Of a stretch of DNA of 64,000 bases, positions 1 through 8,625 are shown one piece after another. Position 1 is the first letter of the stretch; every line of letters begins with the position of its first letter. Both the position numbers and the translations under genes were made by a program. This DNA comes from Verrucomicrobiota bacterium. Its GTDB lineage: Bacteria > Verrucomicrobiota > Verrucomicrobiia > Verrucomicrobiales > Verrucomicrobiaceae. The DNA lies in assembly GCA_025360015.1 (NCBI GenBank), contig JANYCZ010000059.1:186001-250000 (forward strand), read 5' to 3'. The notes under the pieces were generated by a model. The model saw nothing but the letters and a program-made list of their open reading frames with translations, was not told where the DNA came from and made no database searches.

Positions 1-1115
1 AGCATATCCGAGACGGCTGGGCGGCCTCCATCCAGCCCCTGCTCCTTCGCATTTTCAGGCGTCGGCGCCACGCCATGGTCCGCCGTCAGCACCATCACCA
101 CATTCGCCAGTCCCACCTTCTTGTCGAGATAGGCAAACAGCTCCTTCAACTGCCGGTCCAGCCGCAGCGTGATGTCCTGCACCTCTTGCGAATACGGCCC
201 AAACTTATGTCCGCAGTAGTCGATGGATGAAAACGACACACACAGCAGATCCGGCTTGTCCCCCTGCCCCAGTCCCTCGCCTTCGATCGCCGCCTTCGCA
301 AACTCCGCCAGCAGCTGGTTTCCAAACGGCGTCGAAAGAATGGGCTCATAACCCTCCGCCTCTTCCTTGATGACCTTGTGCGGAAACGTGCTCGTCGTTT
401 CACCCGCCAGATGGCTTTCACCCGCCGCCGCATCCGGCACCGGATACTGCTTCTCATCCAGCAGCCGCTCCCAAGTCTGGCCCACAAAGGCATCCGGTCG
501 CTTGCTGTCATTGAAGGCCTTCACCCAGGCCGGCAGCTCCTTTTGATAGTAGCTGCTGGTGATAAAATTGCCCGAAGCAGACTCAAACCAATAAGCCCCC
601 GTGGGTTTTTTCCCGGCTGGCAAAATGGCACCGCGATCCTTCACCGACATGCTCACCACCTTGGAGCCCCAGTGCAGCCGCATCTGATCCGCCACCGTGC
701 CGCCGATGAAATTGCGCGGCGACATCTTGCCCGCCTTCGCATCCGGCTTCGTACCCACGCCCGTCACATCAGCATCCCCCACGCAGTACATCATTTCCCC
801 GCTGCGCTTGTCGAACCAGTCATTGGCGATCACCCCATGCATCATCGGCGAGCTGCCGCTGAAAAAGCTCGCATGCCCCGGTGCCGTGATGGTGGGATAA
901 TAATTGTACTGGGCGAAGGTCATGAAGGCCCCCTTGTCCGTCAGCTCACGAAACCCACCCTCAACAAACTGATGGTGAAAACGGTCCAGGTAGTCGTAGC
1001 GCAGCTGATCCACGAGAATGGCCACGACGAGCTTCGGAGCCTTCGGCGGCGCAGCCTGGGCACCCACCGAGCATGCAGCAAGGGCAACGAGAGAAATCAA
1101 GGTGTGATACTTCAT
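1..1115 (-). CDS. PafA-like alkaline phosphatase, secreted (C-terminus off the left edge)
   Basis: The frame starts at an ATG at 1115 and runs off the left edge without a stop. The N-terminus is a signal peptide ending near AQA. The alkaline phosphatase superfamily sites are readable: VDQLRYD (first metal Asp), TITAPGHAS (nucleophile Thr), NDWFD, VKDRGA (the Lys/Arg pair typical of PafA phosphate-irreversible phosphatases), SSIDYCGHKFGP (metal Asp and His) and TADHG (metal Asp-His). This predicts a periplasmic, zinc-dependent phosphate monoesterase that releases phosphate from organic esters. It is divergent from the ATPase gene on the right, with 275 bp between them. The Lys/Arg pair favours a monoesterase over a phosphodiesterase, but the missing end leaves some doubt. 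Confidence 0.88.
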   Translation of the reverse strand, partial: MKYHTLISLVALAACSVGAQAAPPKAPKLVVAILVDQLRYDYLDRFHHQFVEGGFRELTDKGAFMTFAQYNYYPTITAPGHASFFSGSSPMMHGVIANDWFDKRSGEMMYCVGDADVTGVGTKPDAKAGKMSPRNFIGGTVADQMRLHWGSKVVSMSVKDRGAILPAGKKPTGAYWFESASGNFITSSYYQKELPAWVKAFNDSKRPDAFVGQTWERLLDEKQYPVPDAAAGESHLAGETTSTFPHKVIKEEAEGYEPILSTPFGNQLLAEFAKAAIEGEGLGQGDKPDLLCVSFSSIDYCGHKFGPYSQEVQDITLRLDRQLKELFAYLDKKVGLANVVMVLTADHGVAPTPENAKEQGLDGGRPAVSDM

Positions 1116-1184
1116 AAAAAGATTGGGGGCGCAGTAAACAACCCCAAGGCCAGGAAAGTTTCAACAAGTGACGCCCCCCAAGGT

Positions 1185-1206
1185 GACGGGGTCTCCCGAC
1201 CCCGTC
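1185..1206. repeat. Perfect hairpin, 9-bp stem with TCCC loop (REP-like)
   Basis: GACGGGGTC, then TCCC, then GACCCCGTC. It lies in the 275-bp divergent spacer between the phosphatase and the ATPase gene. The shape (9-bp perfect stem, TCCY loop) is the same as the hairpins at 24651 and 32956 although the stem bases differ. No T-run follows, so it is unlikely to be an intrinsic terminator. Confidence 0.6.
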
Positions 1207-1390
1207 TGGGGTATGGAAGCAGCAGCCCCCGATACCAAGAATGAACCACGCCGACGCGCAGCCCCCCGTCCATAAGTTGCCAACCTCTTGAGACGGGATC
1301 AAACACCCCGCCTCCTTGGCCTTGGGCACACTCCTCACTTGAACTCTCAATCAACCGCAGCCATCAGCACTGCGTAGGAATTCCAAACGA

Positions 1391-2143
1391 ATGAACAACG
1401 GTGACTCCAGCCAGCTCGCAGCGCATGTGAAGGGCATTTCCAAAAGCTTCGGCGACGGTGGCTCTCGTCTCCAGGTGCTGAAGGAGATCAATCTCGAGGT
1501 GCGCCGTGGCGATATCACCATGCTCGTAGGCCCCTCCGGCTGCGGCAAAACCACGCTCATCAGCATCATCGCCGGCACGCTGCGGGCGGATGCGGGAGAG
1601 CTGAGTGTGTTTGGCCATGACTTGCGCAAGATGTCCACCGCAGCAATCACGCGCTTCCGTTCGCGCCACATCGGCTTCATCTTCCAGTCCTTCAATCTCA
1701 TCCCCACACTCACCTGCGCGGAAAACGTCAGCGTACCCCTGCTGATCCAGGGCGTGTCCGCCTCCAAGGCAGAAAAGCGGGCCAAGGAAGTACTGGACCA
1801 AGTAGGCCTTGGCGACCGCTTCAAAAACCGCCCCTCCCAGCTCTCCGGCGGCCAGCAGCAGCGCGTCGCCATCGCCCGTGCCCTGGTACATGAGCCGCAG
1901 CTCATCATCTGCGACGAACCCACCGCAGCGCTGGACGCCAAGAACGGCCACGTCGTGATGGAACTCTTCGAAAACGTAGCCCGTGGCAAAGACCGCGCGG
2001 TCTTGATCGTCACCCACGACAACCGCATCTTTCACCACGCCAACCGCATCGCCAACATGGACGACGGCCGCGTGATGGAAATCCACGACGTCGATGCCGA
2101 CAATCCCCCGCCCGAGCACCTGCAACACGTTGAAAAGCTGTAA
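1391..2143 (+). CDS. ABC transporter ATP-binding protein, LolD/MacB/DevA type
   Basis: This 250-residue ATPase has Walker A GPSGCGKTT near residue 49, signature LSGGQQQRVAIARAL, Walker B LIICDEPTAALD and a switch His in VTHDNR. These fit the DevA/LolD/MacB class, which powers exporters of lipoproteins, glycolipids or macrolides rather than importers. It would act on the cytoplasmic face of the inner membrane. The family is normally encoded beside an FtsX-like permease and often a periplasmic adaptor; here the upstream gene is a divergent phosphatase and downstream is a small convergent gene, so no partner is visible. The substrate cannot be told. Confidence 0.88.
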   Translation: MNNGDSSQLAAHVKGISKSFGDGGSRLQVLKEINLEVRRGDITMLVGPSGCGKTTLISIIAGTLRADAGELSVFGHDLRKMSTAAITRFRSRHIGFIFQSFNLIPTLTCAENVSVPLLIQGVSASKAEKRAKEVLDQVGLGDRFKNRPSQLSGGQQQRVAIARALVHEPQLIICDEPTAALDAKNGHVVMELFENVARGKDRAVLIVTHDNRIFHHANRIANMDDGRVMEIHDVDADNPPPEHLQHVEKL

Positions 2144-2364
2144 CGTCGCAGACTTCGCTATTTTCGTCCTCGTTCTAGTTCTCCTACTCGTCCTCGATCA
2201 TGCGGCGTCGTTTCAAGTGTAAAGGTTCCAAATGGGTCTGAGTTCTCGGTTCAAGTCACTGAGATCGCACAGCTTTGAACTCCTGACTTCGGAGCCTGAC
2301 CTGTCGTTTTTTTGGATCGCTTTTTGTGCGCCTTTGCGGCCAATCCTTTCCGGAAAACCGGGGG

Positions 2365-2715
2365 TCAGGAGACCCCTGCGCCTTGGGAGTCCTGCGGAGC
2401 AGCGTCGCCTTGTTGCTCCTGCGGAGCGGCGTCGCCTTGTGGTTCCTGTGGCGCGTCCCCCTCTCCTTCAGCTCGCGGCTGGGCCTCAGGCTGCATGTCC
2501 GGCAATGAATCAACATACAACGCCTCCACCTTTTCACGCGCCCACGGCGTCCGCCGCAGAAAAACGAGGCTGGACTTGATGCTGGGCTGCCAGTTGAAGC
2601 AATTGATCGGTATCATCCGGCCAAGCATCTCCCAGCCGTAGTGTTCGACGAGCTGCGTGACAATCACTTGAAGCGTGATGCCATGGAGCGGATTCTTGGG
2701 GCCTGCGGCGTGCAT
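2365..2715 (-). CDS. VF530-like (DUF2132) small DNA-binding protein with Gln/Pro-rich tail
   Basis: 116 residues. The first 70 match the VF530/DUF2132 pattern very well: [48 protein letters not shown]. Family members are small helical proteins proposed to bind DNA. The last 45 residues are a low-complexity tail built on repeated GDAAPQ units, which the family does not normally have; the DNA there is a degenerate tandem repeat. The start just before the conserved NPLHG is the only sensible one. It lies 23 bp downstream of the LprI-like gene on the same strand, so co-transcription is possible. Confidence 0.8.
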   Translation of the reverse strand: MHAAGPKNPLHGITLQVIVTQLVEHYGWEMLGRMIPINCFNWQPSIKSSLVFLRRTPWAREKVEALYVDSLPDMQPEAQPRAEGEGDAPQEPQGDAAPQEQQGDAAPQDSQGAGVS

Positions 2716-2738
2716 GAGGAGTTCGTGGAGGGGAAAAT

Positions 2739-3482
2739 TTATTCTTCCGGTACTTCGCCGGACTTCGCAGCTTTGGCAATCTTCGCCTGCGCCTTTGCAT
2801 CCAGCGCCTTCACTTTGACATAGCTGCCGTCAAAGTAAGCGCGGGCTCCGTGATAATAACCGGTGTTAGCACCGGTGATTTCGAGCTTCTTGTCGCGAAA
2901 ATTGAAACTGAGGTTGGTCTCATCGGTCTTGTCCTTGTCCCGGCCCTTGTCGCTGAACCACCCGATGTTCGAATTCCACACCGCGATGCCTGCCAGCCCT
3001 CCCACATGCGAGGTGGGGCCACGCACGCACTGAATCACAAAATGCAGATGCCCCTCGCGCTCGACCACCTCGATGTTGCCGCCGTAGCTGTCAGTCCAGT
3101 AACCGGTCATGGTTTCGTCTTTCCAGTCATGGATCAAGCCCTTGAGCCACTCGGTGCGCATGTCTTCCAGGCTCGCCGCCGCTTCCAGATACCCGGGTGC
3201 ATCCAGCGCCAGATCATCCTGACCATCCGCACCAGTGTACATCGGCGAGCGGGCGAGAGCATCGCGATACTCCACCCACGCACGCTGCTCGTCCTTGAGC
3301 TTGGTGAATTCGCCTTCCGGCAGCGCCTGCTTGGCCGCAGCCCAGGCTTCATTCAGGGCGTGATCCGCCTTCACGAAGGCCGCTTTCGCCGCCTTGGCAT
3401 CCAGCGGTTTGTCCTGCGCATGCACACCGCTGAGGCAGGCCGCCAGCAGCAGAAGCATGAAGAATGAAAGCGCGTTTCGCAT
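2739..3482 (-). CDS. Secreted LprI-like (DUF1311) domain protein
   Basis: 247 residues with a signal peptide (hydrophobic run [18 protein letters not shown]). Residues about 25-100 carry the DUF1311/LprI pattern: [16 protein letters not shown] followed by [14 protein letters not shown]. In LprI this domain inhibits lysozyme; many homologues have no tested function. The second half (about 110-240) looks like a small beta-rich domain reading [11 protein letters not shown] and is not recognised. The conserved Cys residues of the classic domain are not obvious, so lysozyme inhibition is only a possibility. Confidence 0.65.
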   Translation of the reverse strand: MRNALSFFMLLLLAACLSGVHAQDKPLDAKAAKAAFVKADHALNEAWAAAKQALPEGEFTKLKDEQRAWVEYRDALARSPMYTGADGQDDLALDAPGYLEAAASLEDMRTEWLKGLIHDWKDETMTGYWTDSYGGNIEVVEREGHLHFVIQCVRGPTSHVGGLAGIAVWNSNIGWFSDKGRDKDKTDETNLSFNFRDKKLEITGANTGYYHGARAYFDGSYVKVKALDAKAQAKIAKAAKSGEVPEE

Positions 3483-3647
3483 GTGGCATCAGATTAGCTC
3501 CGGCCACCGGCATGTCCATGGTTTGCCGCCGGTTATTTCGATCTCCTGACCATCAACCTGCGGCAGCATCGGCATACGTGGTCACGTCTTGCCAACGGAT
3601 GTTTTGCCTCTAGCCTCCGCCGTCTCCGCCCTCCTCTTTTCATTCTC

Positions 3648-4532
3648 ATGAATCTCTACGATCAATTCATCCAGTGGGCAGGCAGCTTGAACGCTCAGCA
3701 GGTGGCGGACTGGCTGCGCCATATGGAATGGCACCGCGTGCTGCCAGAGATCACGGGCAAATTCATCGGCTTCCTCCTCGGCTTCAGCGCGAGCTGGTTC
3801 CTCCTCTTCCGCCGTCATTTAAAAGCGCTCGATCGCCTGCGCAGCGGAGATTCAGACGACGTGCTGTTTCAGGCGCACTTCCTCTCGCCCGTGCCGGGCT
3901 CGGACAAGTACGTGCTCCTCTTCCGCAATCTGATGCCGAGCACCACGGTAAATGATCTCTACGACAACCCCGCCGCACGGAAGATCGTGCGTGAACTGGC
4001 AGACATCACCACGCTGCGCAAGCCCGTCCTCCGCACCGAAGGCACGCTCGGTTTTGAAGTGCTCAACGATGCGTTCAATCACATCTCCGGTCATCTGGCC
4101 ATCACCCCGTTTGCCCGTGAAACCTGGCTCTTTGCCATGACCTGCGAAGACCGCCAGGTGGTGCGGCGCAAATGCGTGCGCTGCTTCCTCGTGCGCCCCG
4201 CCGAGCTGGAACGCTTCGCTAACTGGCGCTGGTGTCGTGACAACGTCGTGTGCGAGCAGCCCTGGCACTGGTACCGCATCGTTGCCCTGCATCAGCTCGC
4301 CACCGTGTGGCAGGAAGAGGAGAAGGCCGCGCAGAATCCCTCCCCCAAAACCCAAGGCATGCCGCTGGTGGACAAGCACGCAACGCACCGCCGCATCCGC
4401 CCCCTGTCCGCCGGCATCTTCGCCAACGAAAAACCCGTGGGCACGACAACAGAAATCAACTGGCCCGCACAAGAATGGGAGCTCAAAAAGCTGGGGCTGG
4501 ATCTGAATGCAGCACCAGCTCACGGGGCCTGA
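3648..4532 (+). CDS. Conserved hypothetical membrane-anchored protein
   Basis: 294 residues, not recognised. One clear membrane segment (about residues 36-55, ITGKFIGFLLGFSASWFLLF) follows a short amphipathic N-terminus and is followed by RRH, so the large C-terminal part should be cytoplasmic. The soluble part has several Cys and Trp residues (MTCEDRQVVRRKCVRCFLVRP, WRWCRDNVVCEQPWHWYR). The Cys spacing suggests a structural metal or disulphide, but no known site is matched. Codon use is that of its neighbours. It stands alone between a divergent and a co-directional gene. Confidence 0.6.
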   Translation: MNLYDQFIQWAGSLNAQQVADWLRHMEWHRVLPEITGKFIGFLLGFSASWFLLFRRHLKALDRLRSGDSDDVLFQAHFLSPVPGSDKYVLLFRNLMPSTTVNDLYDNPAARKIVRELADITTLRKPVLRTEGTLGFEVLNDAFNHISGHLAITPFARETWLFAMTCEDRQVVRRKCVRCFLVRPAELERFANWRWCRDNVVCEQPWHWYRIVALHQLATVWQEEEKAAQNPSPKTQGMPLVDKHATHRRIRPLSAGIFANEKPVGTTTEINWPAQEWELKKLGLDLNAAPAHGA

Positions 4533-4585
4533 GACAGGGAGGTGTGAGTTGCATTTCGGCTTTCTGATCCTACTTTGAAACAGTC

Positions 4586-4825
4586 ATGGCCATCACAGTG
4601 AACCAGCTTTTCGAAAACGCGCTTTGCCTGTCACCAGAAAGCCGGGTGGCTTTGGCCGAGCAACTGATTGGCAGCATTGAACCCGAAAGAGCGGTCTTTG
4701 AAGCACAAGTGGCCGAGGCGCAGCGGCGTGCGGATGATCTGGATGCAGGGCGTGTAAAGGGCATTCCTGGAGAGGAAGGCCTCCGCCGTGTGCGTGAAGC
4801 CATCCTGCTCAAATCGCAGGCATGA
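4586..4825 (+). CDS. Addiction module antitoxin (TIGR02574-like)
   Basis: 79 residues with the typical layout of the small antitoxins paired with RelE/ParE toxins: LSPESRVALAEQLIGSIEP, an acidic middle helix (VAEAQRRADDLDAG), then GIPGEEGLRRVRE. The stop codon overlaps the toxin start as ATGA, the usual arrangement for these operons. It should bind and neutralise the toxin and perhaps repress its own promoter. The toxin gene that follows is frameshifted, so the antitoxin may now have no active partner. Confidence 0.85.
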   Translation: MAITVNQLFENALCLSPESRVALAEQLIGSIEPERAVFEAQVAEAQRRADDLDAGRVKGIPGEEGLRRVREAILLKSQA

Positions 4826-5117
4826 CCTTTGAATTTCATCCTGATGCACTGGACGAATATCAGGATGCCGCCTCTTGGTATGAGGAGCAGCGCTACCGCT
4901 TGGCGTGGAGTTCACCGAAGCGGTAGAAGCGTCCGTGGCTCAGATGTTGCAGCATCCAGACCGTTATCAGCTGGCAGGAGGCGGCACGCGCATCTTCAGA
5001 ATGAAACGCTTTCCTTATTACTTGTTTTACCGCTACAACGAAGCCGGACAGCACGTTCGCATCGTTGCCGTGATGCATCATCGCCGACGGCCCGACTACT
5101 GGCGCGAGCGACTTTAA
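4822..5117 (+). pseudogene. RelE/ParE-family toxin, broken by a single-base frameshift
   Basis: Frame one from the ATG at 4822 reads MTFEFHPDALDEYQDAASWY, then EEQRYRLA, and soon stops. The continuation, GVEFTEAVEASVAQMLQHP through RIFRMKRFPYYLFYRY to RIVAVMHHRRRPDYW, lies in another frame ending at 5117. Together they form a complete toxin of about 98 residues, with the terminal His-rich strand of ParE-type toxins. One missing G near 4902-4904 (TTGGCGTG where TTGGGCGTG would restore YRLGVEF) explains the break. The gene may be a genuine loss of toxin, an assembly error, or a programmed shift. Confidence 0.85.
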
Positions 5118-5146
5118 CTTTTCCACGCGCACCGCGCTTTTCGTTC

Positions 5147-6454
5147 ATGAAACGCATCATTCTCCCTCTCCTTCTCTGCTCTTCTTCTTTCGCTGCCGAG
5201 ACCCGGGACGCCGTCTTCCAAAAGAGCATCGACGAAATGTTCCCTCATCTCGTCGAAATCCGGCGCGACATCCACAGGCACCCCGAGCTTTCAAACGAAG
5301 AGGTGCGCACGGCCAAGCTGGTGGCGGATCGCTTGAAGGAACTAGGCTTCACCGACATCAAGACCGGCGTGGCCAAGCACGGCATCGTCGCCCTTCTCAA
5401 AGGCACACAGGCCGGCCCATGCGTGGCCGTGCGGGCAGACATGGATGCGCTCCCAATCAAGGAACTCCGCAGCGTGCCCTACCGCTCGCAGAATCCAGGG
5501 GTCATGCATGCCTGCGGTCATGACGTGCACGTGACCTGCGCACTGGGCGTGGCAGAGCTGCTGGCCAAACATCGCGACCTCGTCAAAGGCAGCGTCAAAT
5601 TTCTGTTTCAACCCGCCGAAGAAGCCATGCCCGCCACCTTCAAAGGCGACTGGGGCGCCAAGCTGATGGTGGCCGAAGGCTCAATGGAAAACCCAAAGCC
5701 AGCAGCAGTGTTCGGCTTGCACACCACAGCCTCCGTGCAGCCCGCAGGTACCACGGATGATGCCGTGCATTATCTGAAGGCCGGTCAGATCGGCTACACT
5801 CCCGGCTTTGACAATGCGAACAGCGACCGCTTTCACATCACCATCCACGGCAAGATGGCGCACGGCTCCGCACCGCACAAAGGTGTGGATGCCATCGCCG
5901 TGGCCGCAGAGGCCATCATGGCGCTGCAGATGATCAAGAGCCGCCAGACCAACACCCGTCAGCCGCTCGTCATCAGCATCGGCACCATCATCGGCGGCGA
6001 CCGCGAGAACATCATCGCCGAGAAAGTCGAACTCGGCGGCACCGTGCGCACCTACGATGCCCAGTTCCGCGACGGCATCATCGAGCAGATGCATCGCATC
6101 CTCCAAGGCATCACCTCAGCCCACGGCGCGACTTACGAGATGGAGTACCGCAAAACCTACCCCAGCATCCTCAACGACCGCCATCTTCTCGACGCCACCC
6201 TGCCCGCCTTCCGGCGTATCGTCGGTGAACAGAACGTCATCGAACTCATCCCCAGCATGGGCGGCGAGGACTTCAGTTTTTTCGCGCAGGTCGTCCCCGG
6301 CTTCTACTTCCGCCTTGGCGTAGCAAACGAAGAAAAAGGCATGACCTACGGCGGCCACACCCCCATGTACGACTGCGATGAAGAGAGCATCAAAACCGGC
6401 GTCGCCGTAATGGCCGCAGCGGTCTGTGATTTTCTGGATACGGCGGCAAAATGA
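5147..6454 (+). CDS. M20 family metallopeptidase/amidohydrolase, exported
   Basis: 435 residues. The start at 5147 gives a signal peptide (MKRIILPLLLCSSSFAAE); the frame stays open further upstream but that part is not homologous. M20D motifs: EIRRDIHRHPELS, VAVRADMDALPI, HACGHDVHV (metal His-Asp), FQPAEEAMP (catalytic and metal Glu) and GGEDFSFF near the end. Relatives hydrolyse N-acyl amino acids, hippurate or auxin conjugates using two divalent metals. With its signal peptide it should act in the periplasm, releasing amino acids from conjugates or peptides. The substrate is not evident. Confidence 0.9.
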   Translation: MKRIILPLLLCSSSFAAETRDAVFQKSIDEMFPHLVEIRRDIHRHPELSNEEVRTAKLVADRLKELGFTDIKTGVAKHGIVALLKGTQAGPCVAVRADMDALPIKELRSVPYRSQNPGVMHACGHDVHVTCALGVAELLAKHRDLVKGSVKFLFQPAEEAMPATFKGDWGAKLMVAEGSMENPKPAAVFGLHTTASVQPAGTTDDAVHYLKAGQIGYTPGFDNANSDRFHITIHGKMAHGSAPHKGVDAIAVAAEAIMALQMIKSRQTNTRQPLVISIGTIIGGDRENIIAEKVELGGTVRTYDAQFRDGIIEQMHRILQGITSAHGATYEMEYRKTYPSILNDRHLLDATLPAFRRIVGEQNVIELIPSMGGEDFSFFAQVVPGFYFRLGVANEEKGMTYGGHTPMYDCDEESIKTGVAVMAAAVCDFLDTAAK

Positions 6455-6476
6455 AGCTGAATCATTCCTCTATTTT

Positions 6477-6809
6477 ATGAGCCACGGCTGGTCTGAGCAG
6501 GACAAGAAAATCGTTAAGACGGCGCTTATCCGGGCGCAAAAACGTGCGGACGAGGAAGCCCTGAAACTGTTTCACGAATCACGCGTCCAGTCGATGGATC
6601 AACTGTTCGACATGGAGCTGAAGATCCGCCGTTGGCGCAAGGAACGCCTTGGCATCTCGGTGTTCAGCTATGAATCGGCCGAGCACAAGATGCGGGAGCA
6701 TCTTGAAAGGGGCTGGCTGCTCGCGGATGACATCCAGTCTCTTTCCGAAGAGCGCCGCGCCAGCGTGCTGGGACATGCCAAAGATTCCCAAACCACTCGT
6801 GGCACCTGA
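6477..6809 (+). CDS. Small hypothetical protein, helical and charged
   Basis: 110 residues from the ATG at 6477, 22 bp after the M20 stop. The frame is open from 6426 but the extra residues overlap the peptidase and look unrelated. The sequence is rich in Arg, Glu and Lys (SEQDKKIVKTALIRAQKRAD, FDMELKIRRWRKERLG) and predicts mostly helix, possibly coiled coil. It has no membrane segment and no recognised motif. It could be co-transcribed with the peptidase. Confidence 0.5.
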   Translation: MSHGWSEQDKKIVKTALIRAQKRADEEALKLFHESRVQSMDQLFDMELKIRRWRKERLGISVFSYESAEHKMREHLERGWLLADDIQSLSEERRASVLGHAKDSQTTRGT

Positions 6810-6819
6810 CAATGGAATG

Positions 6820-8577
6820 TCAGACTGACAACAGTCGCGCGCGCTTCGCTCTCAGCACCTCCTCCACCTCCCCCAGCGGCAGGCAATTGATCACATCCTT
6901 GCGCGTCAGCCAGCCCTTCCTCGCCGCCTTGATCCCATAGATCACCGCCTGCAATCCATGCGTGCTGTGCGCATCAGGATTGATGCTGCATTTCACCCCC
7001 TTTTCCTTCGCCAGCTTCCACCAGCGCCAGTCCATGTCGAGACGCCAGGCGCTTGCATTCAACTCAATGATCGTTCCCGTCTCCGCTGCCGCATCGATCA
7101 CCGCGGCGATGTTCACATTGTAAGCCGGGCGCTGCAGCAGCAGGCGGCCAGTCACATGCCCCAGCATCGTAACGTTCGGGTTTTCAATGGCGCGAATGAT
7201 CCTCTTCGTCATCTCGGCCTCTGGCAGATTGAAGACGTTGTGCACGGAAGCCACCACGTAGTCGAGCTGGCCCATGATCTCGTCGCTGAAGTCGAGACTG
7301 CCGTCTTTGAGGATGTCCACCTCGCTCCCAGCAAAAATACGGAAGCCTTCCTCTTTCATCTCTTCATTCAGCACTTTGATCTCCTGGATCTGCGCCAGCA
7401 GTCTCTGCTCACTCAGCCCGTTGGCCTGGAAGGACGACTTGCTGTGATCAGCGATGCCGAGGTACTGCAAACCAAGCTCATGCGCCGCATCGGCCATCTC
7501 GCGCAAGGTCGCGCCTCCATCACTGGCCGTCGTATGATTGTGAAAAACACCGCGCAGATTTTCAAGCTGAATCAGGCGCGGCAGCCCGCCGTGCTCAGCC
7601 GCGTCGATCTCACCCTTGTTCTCGCGCAGCTCGGGGTCGATGAAGTCGAGATCCAGCGCGCGGTAGAGTTCCGCTTCATCATGAATCGGTGGAATGACAG
7701 GCGCATCGGCGTGATCCGGCACTGGCGTGAACGCATACTCATTGAGCGACCATCCCCGCGCCAGCGCACGCTGGCGTATCGCCACGTTGTGCTCCTTGCT
7801 GCCCGTGAAATAAGCGAGTGCAAAAGGAAACTCCTTGCTGGAAACCGCGCGCAGATCGCACTGCACGCCATGGGTCACATGCACGCTGGCTTTCGTCGGT
7901 CCCTTGGCGATGACATCCACCACCAGCGGCATTTGCACGAAGTCTTCAATAACCAGCTCCGGCTGCTTTGTGGAGACGAGGAAATCGAGATCATGCACCG
8001 TCTCCTTGCCCCGGCGGTAACTGCCGCACACCTCGACATGTGAAACGTTCGGATGCTGCCGCAGCGTCTCCAGAATGTCCTGCACCAGCGGATGCACCAG
8101 ATCCAGGCGAAACTCAGAAGCATGCAGCTCACGGAAGGCGATGCTTTCGAGGAGCTTCTCCACCGTTTTACCACCGAACCCGGAGAGCTTCGCGGCCTCG
8201 CCGCTTTCGCAGGCGCGCTTCAGATCGGCGATGGAAGAAACGCCCAGCTCCGCATGCAGCGCGGCCACCTTCTTCGGCCCGAGACCCTGCACCTCAAACA
8301 ACTCAAACAGCGTGTCCGGAAATTCAGCCTTGAGCTTCTCGTAGAATTCCAGGTTCCCCGTCGTGGCCATTTCATGCAGCTTGTCACGCAGCGCTTCGCC
8401 GAGCCCCTTGATGCCCGCGAGCTGGTTCTCGGCCGCCAGTTTCATGATGTCTCCGCTGAAACTTTCCACGATCTCCGCACCCGTGCGATAGGCGCGTACT
8501 TTAAAGGAGTTCTCCCCCTTCAATTCAAGCAGCAGGGCGATGCGTTCAAAGAGGGTCGCGGCGTCTTCACGTGTCAT
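6820..8577 (-). CDS. polX: DNA polymerase/3'-5' exonuclease PolX with PHP domain
   Basis: 585 residues, the usual length for bacterial PolX. The N-terminal X-family part has helix-hairpin-helix segments (about 50-65 and 95-110) and the nucleotidyltransferase site GSYRRGKE (185-192) with DLD (196-198) and a third Asp in CDLRAV (about 241). The C-terminal PHP phosphoesterase part shows HNHTTASDG (346-354), DHS (377-379), GSEVDI, and a late NPDAHS. It fills short gaps in base excision repair, with PHP supplying 3'-5' exonuclease activity in the presence of manganese. It is followed on the same strand as lpxD but shows no functional link to it. Confidence 0.95.
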   Translation of the reverse strand: MTREDAATLFERIALLLELKGENSFKVRAYRTGAEIVESFSGDIMKLAAENQLAGIKGLGEALRDKLHEMATTGNLEFYEKLKAEFPDTLFELFEVQGLGPKKVAALHAELGVSSIADLKRACESGEAAKLSGFGGKTVEKLLESIAFRELHASEFRLDLVHPLVQDILETLRQHPNVSHVEVCGSYRRGKETVHDLDFLVSTKQPELVIEDFVQMPLVVDVIAKGPTKASVHVTHGVQCDLRAVSSKEFPFALAYFTGSKEHNVAIRQRALARGWSLNEYAFTPVPDHADAPVIPPIHDEAELYRALDLDFIDPELRENKGEIDAAEHGGLPRLIQLENLRGVFHNHTTASDGGATLREMADAAHELGLQYLGIADHSKSSFQANGLSEQRLLAQIQEIKVLNEEMKEEGFRIFAGSEVDILKDGSLDFSDEIMGQLDYVVASVHNVFNLPEAEMTKRIIRAIENPNVTMLGHVTGRLLLQRPAYNVNIAAVIDAAAETGTIIELNASAWRLDMDWRWWKLAKEKGVKCSINPDAHSTHGLQAVIYGIKAARKGWLTRKDVINCLPLGEVEEVLRAKRARLLSV

Positions 8578-8625
8578 GCCCCCATCATGGCGTGACTTGC
8601 CACGAGGTGAAGCGCGAAATAAGCG

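Noticed and set aside
6958-8043. 361-codon plus-strand frame
   Set aside because: It is antisense to polX, which has a full set of catalytic motifs.
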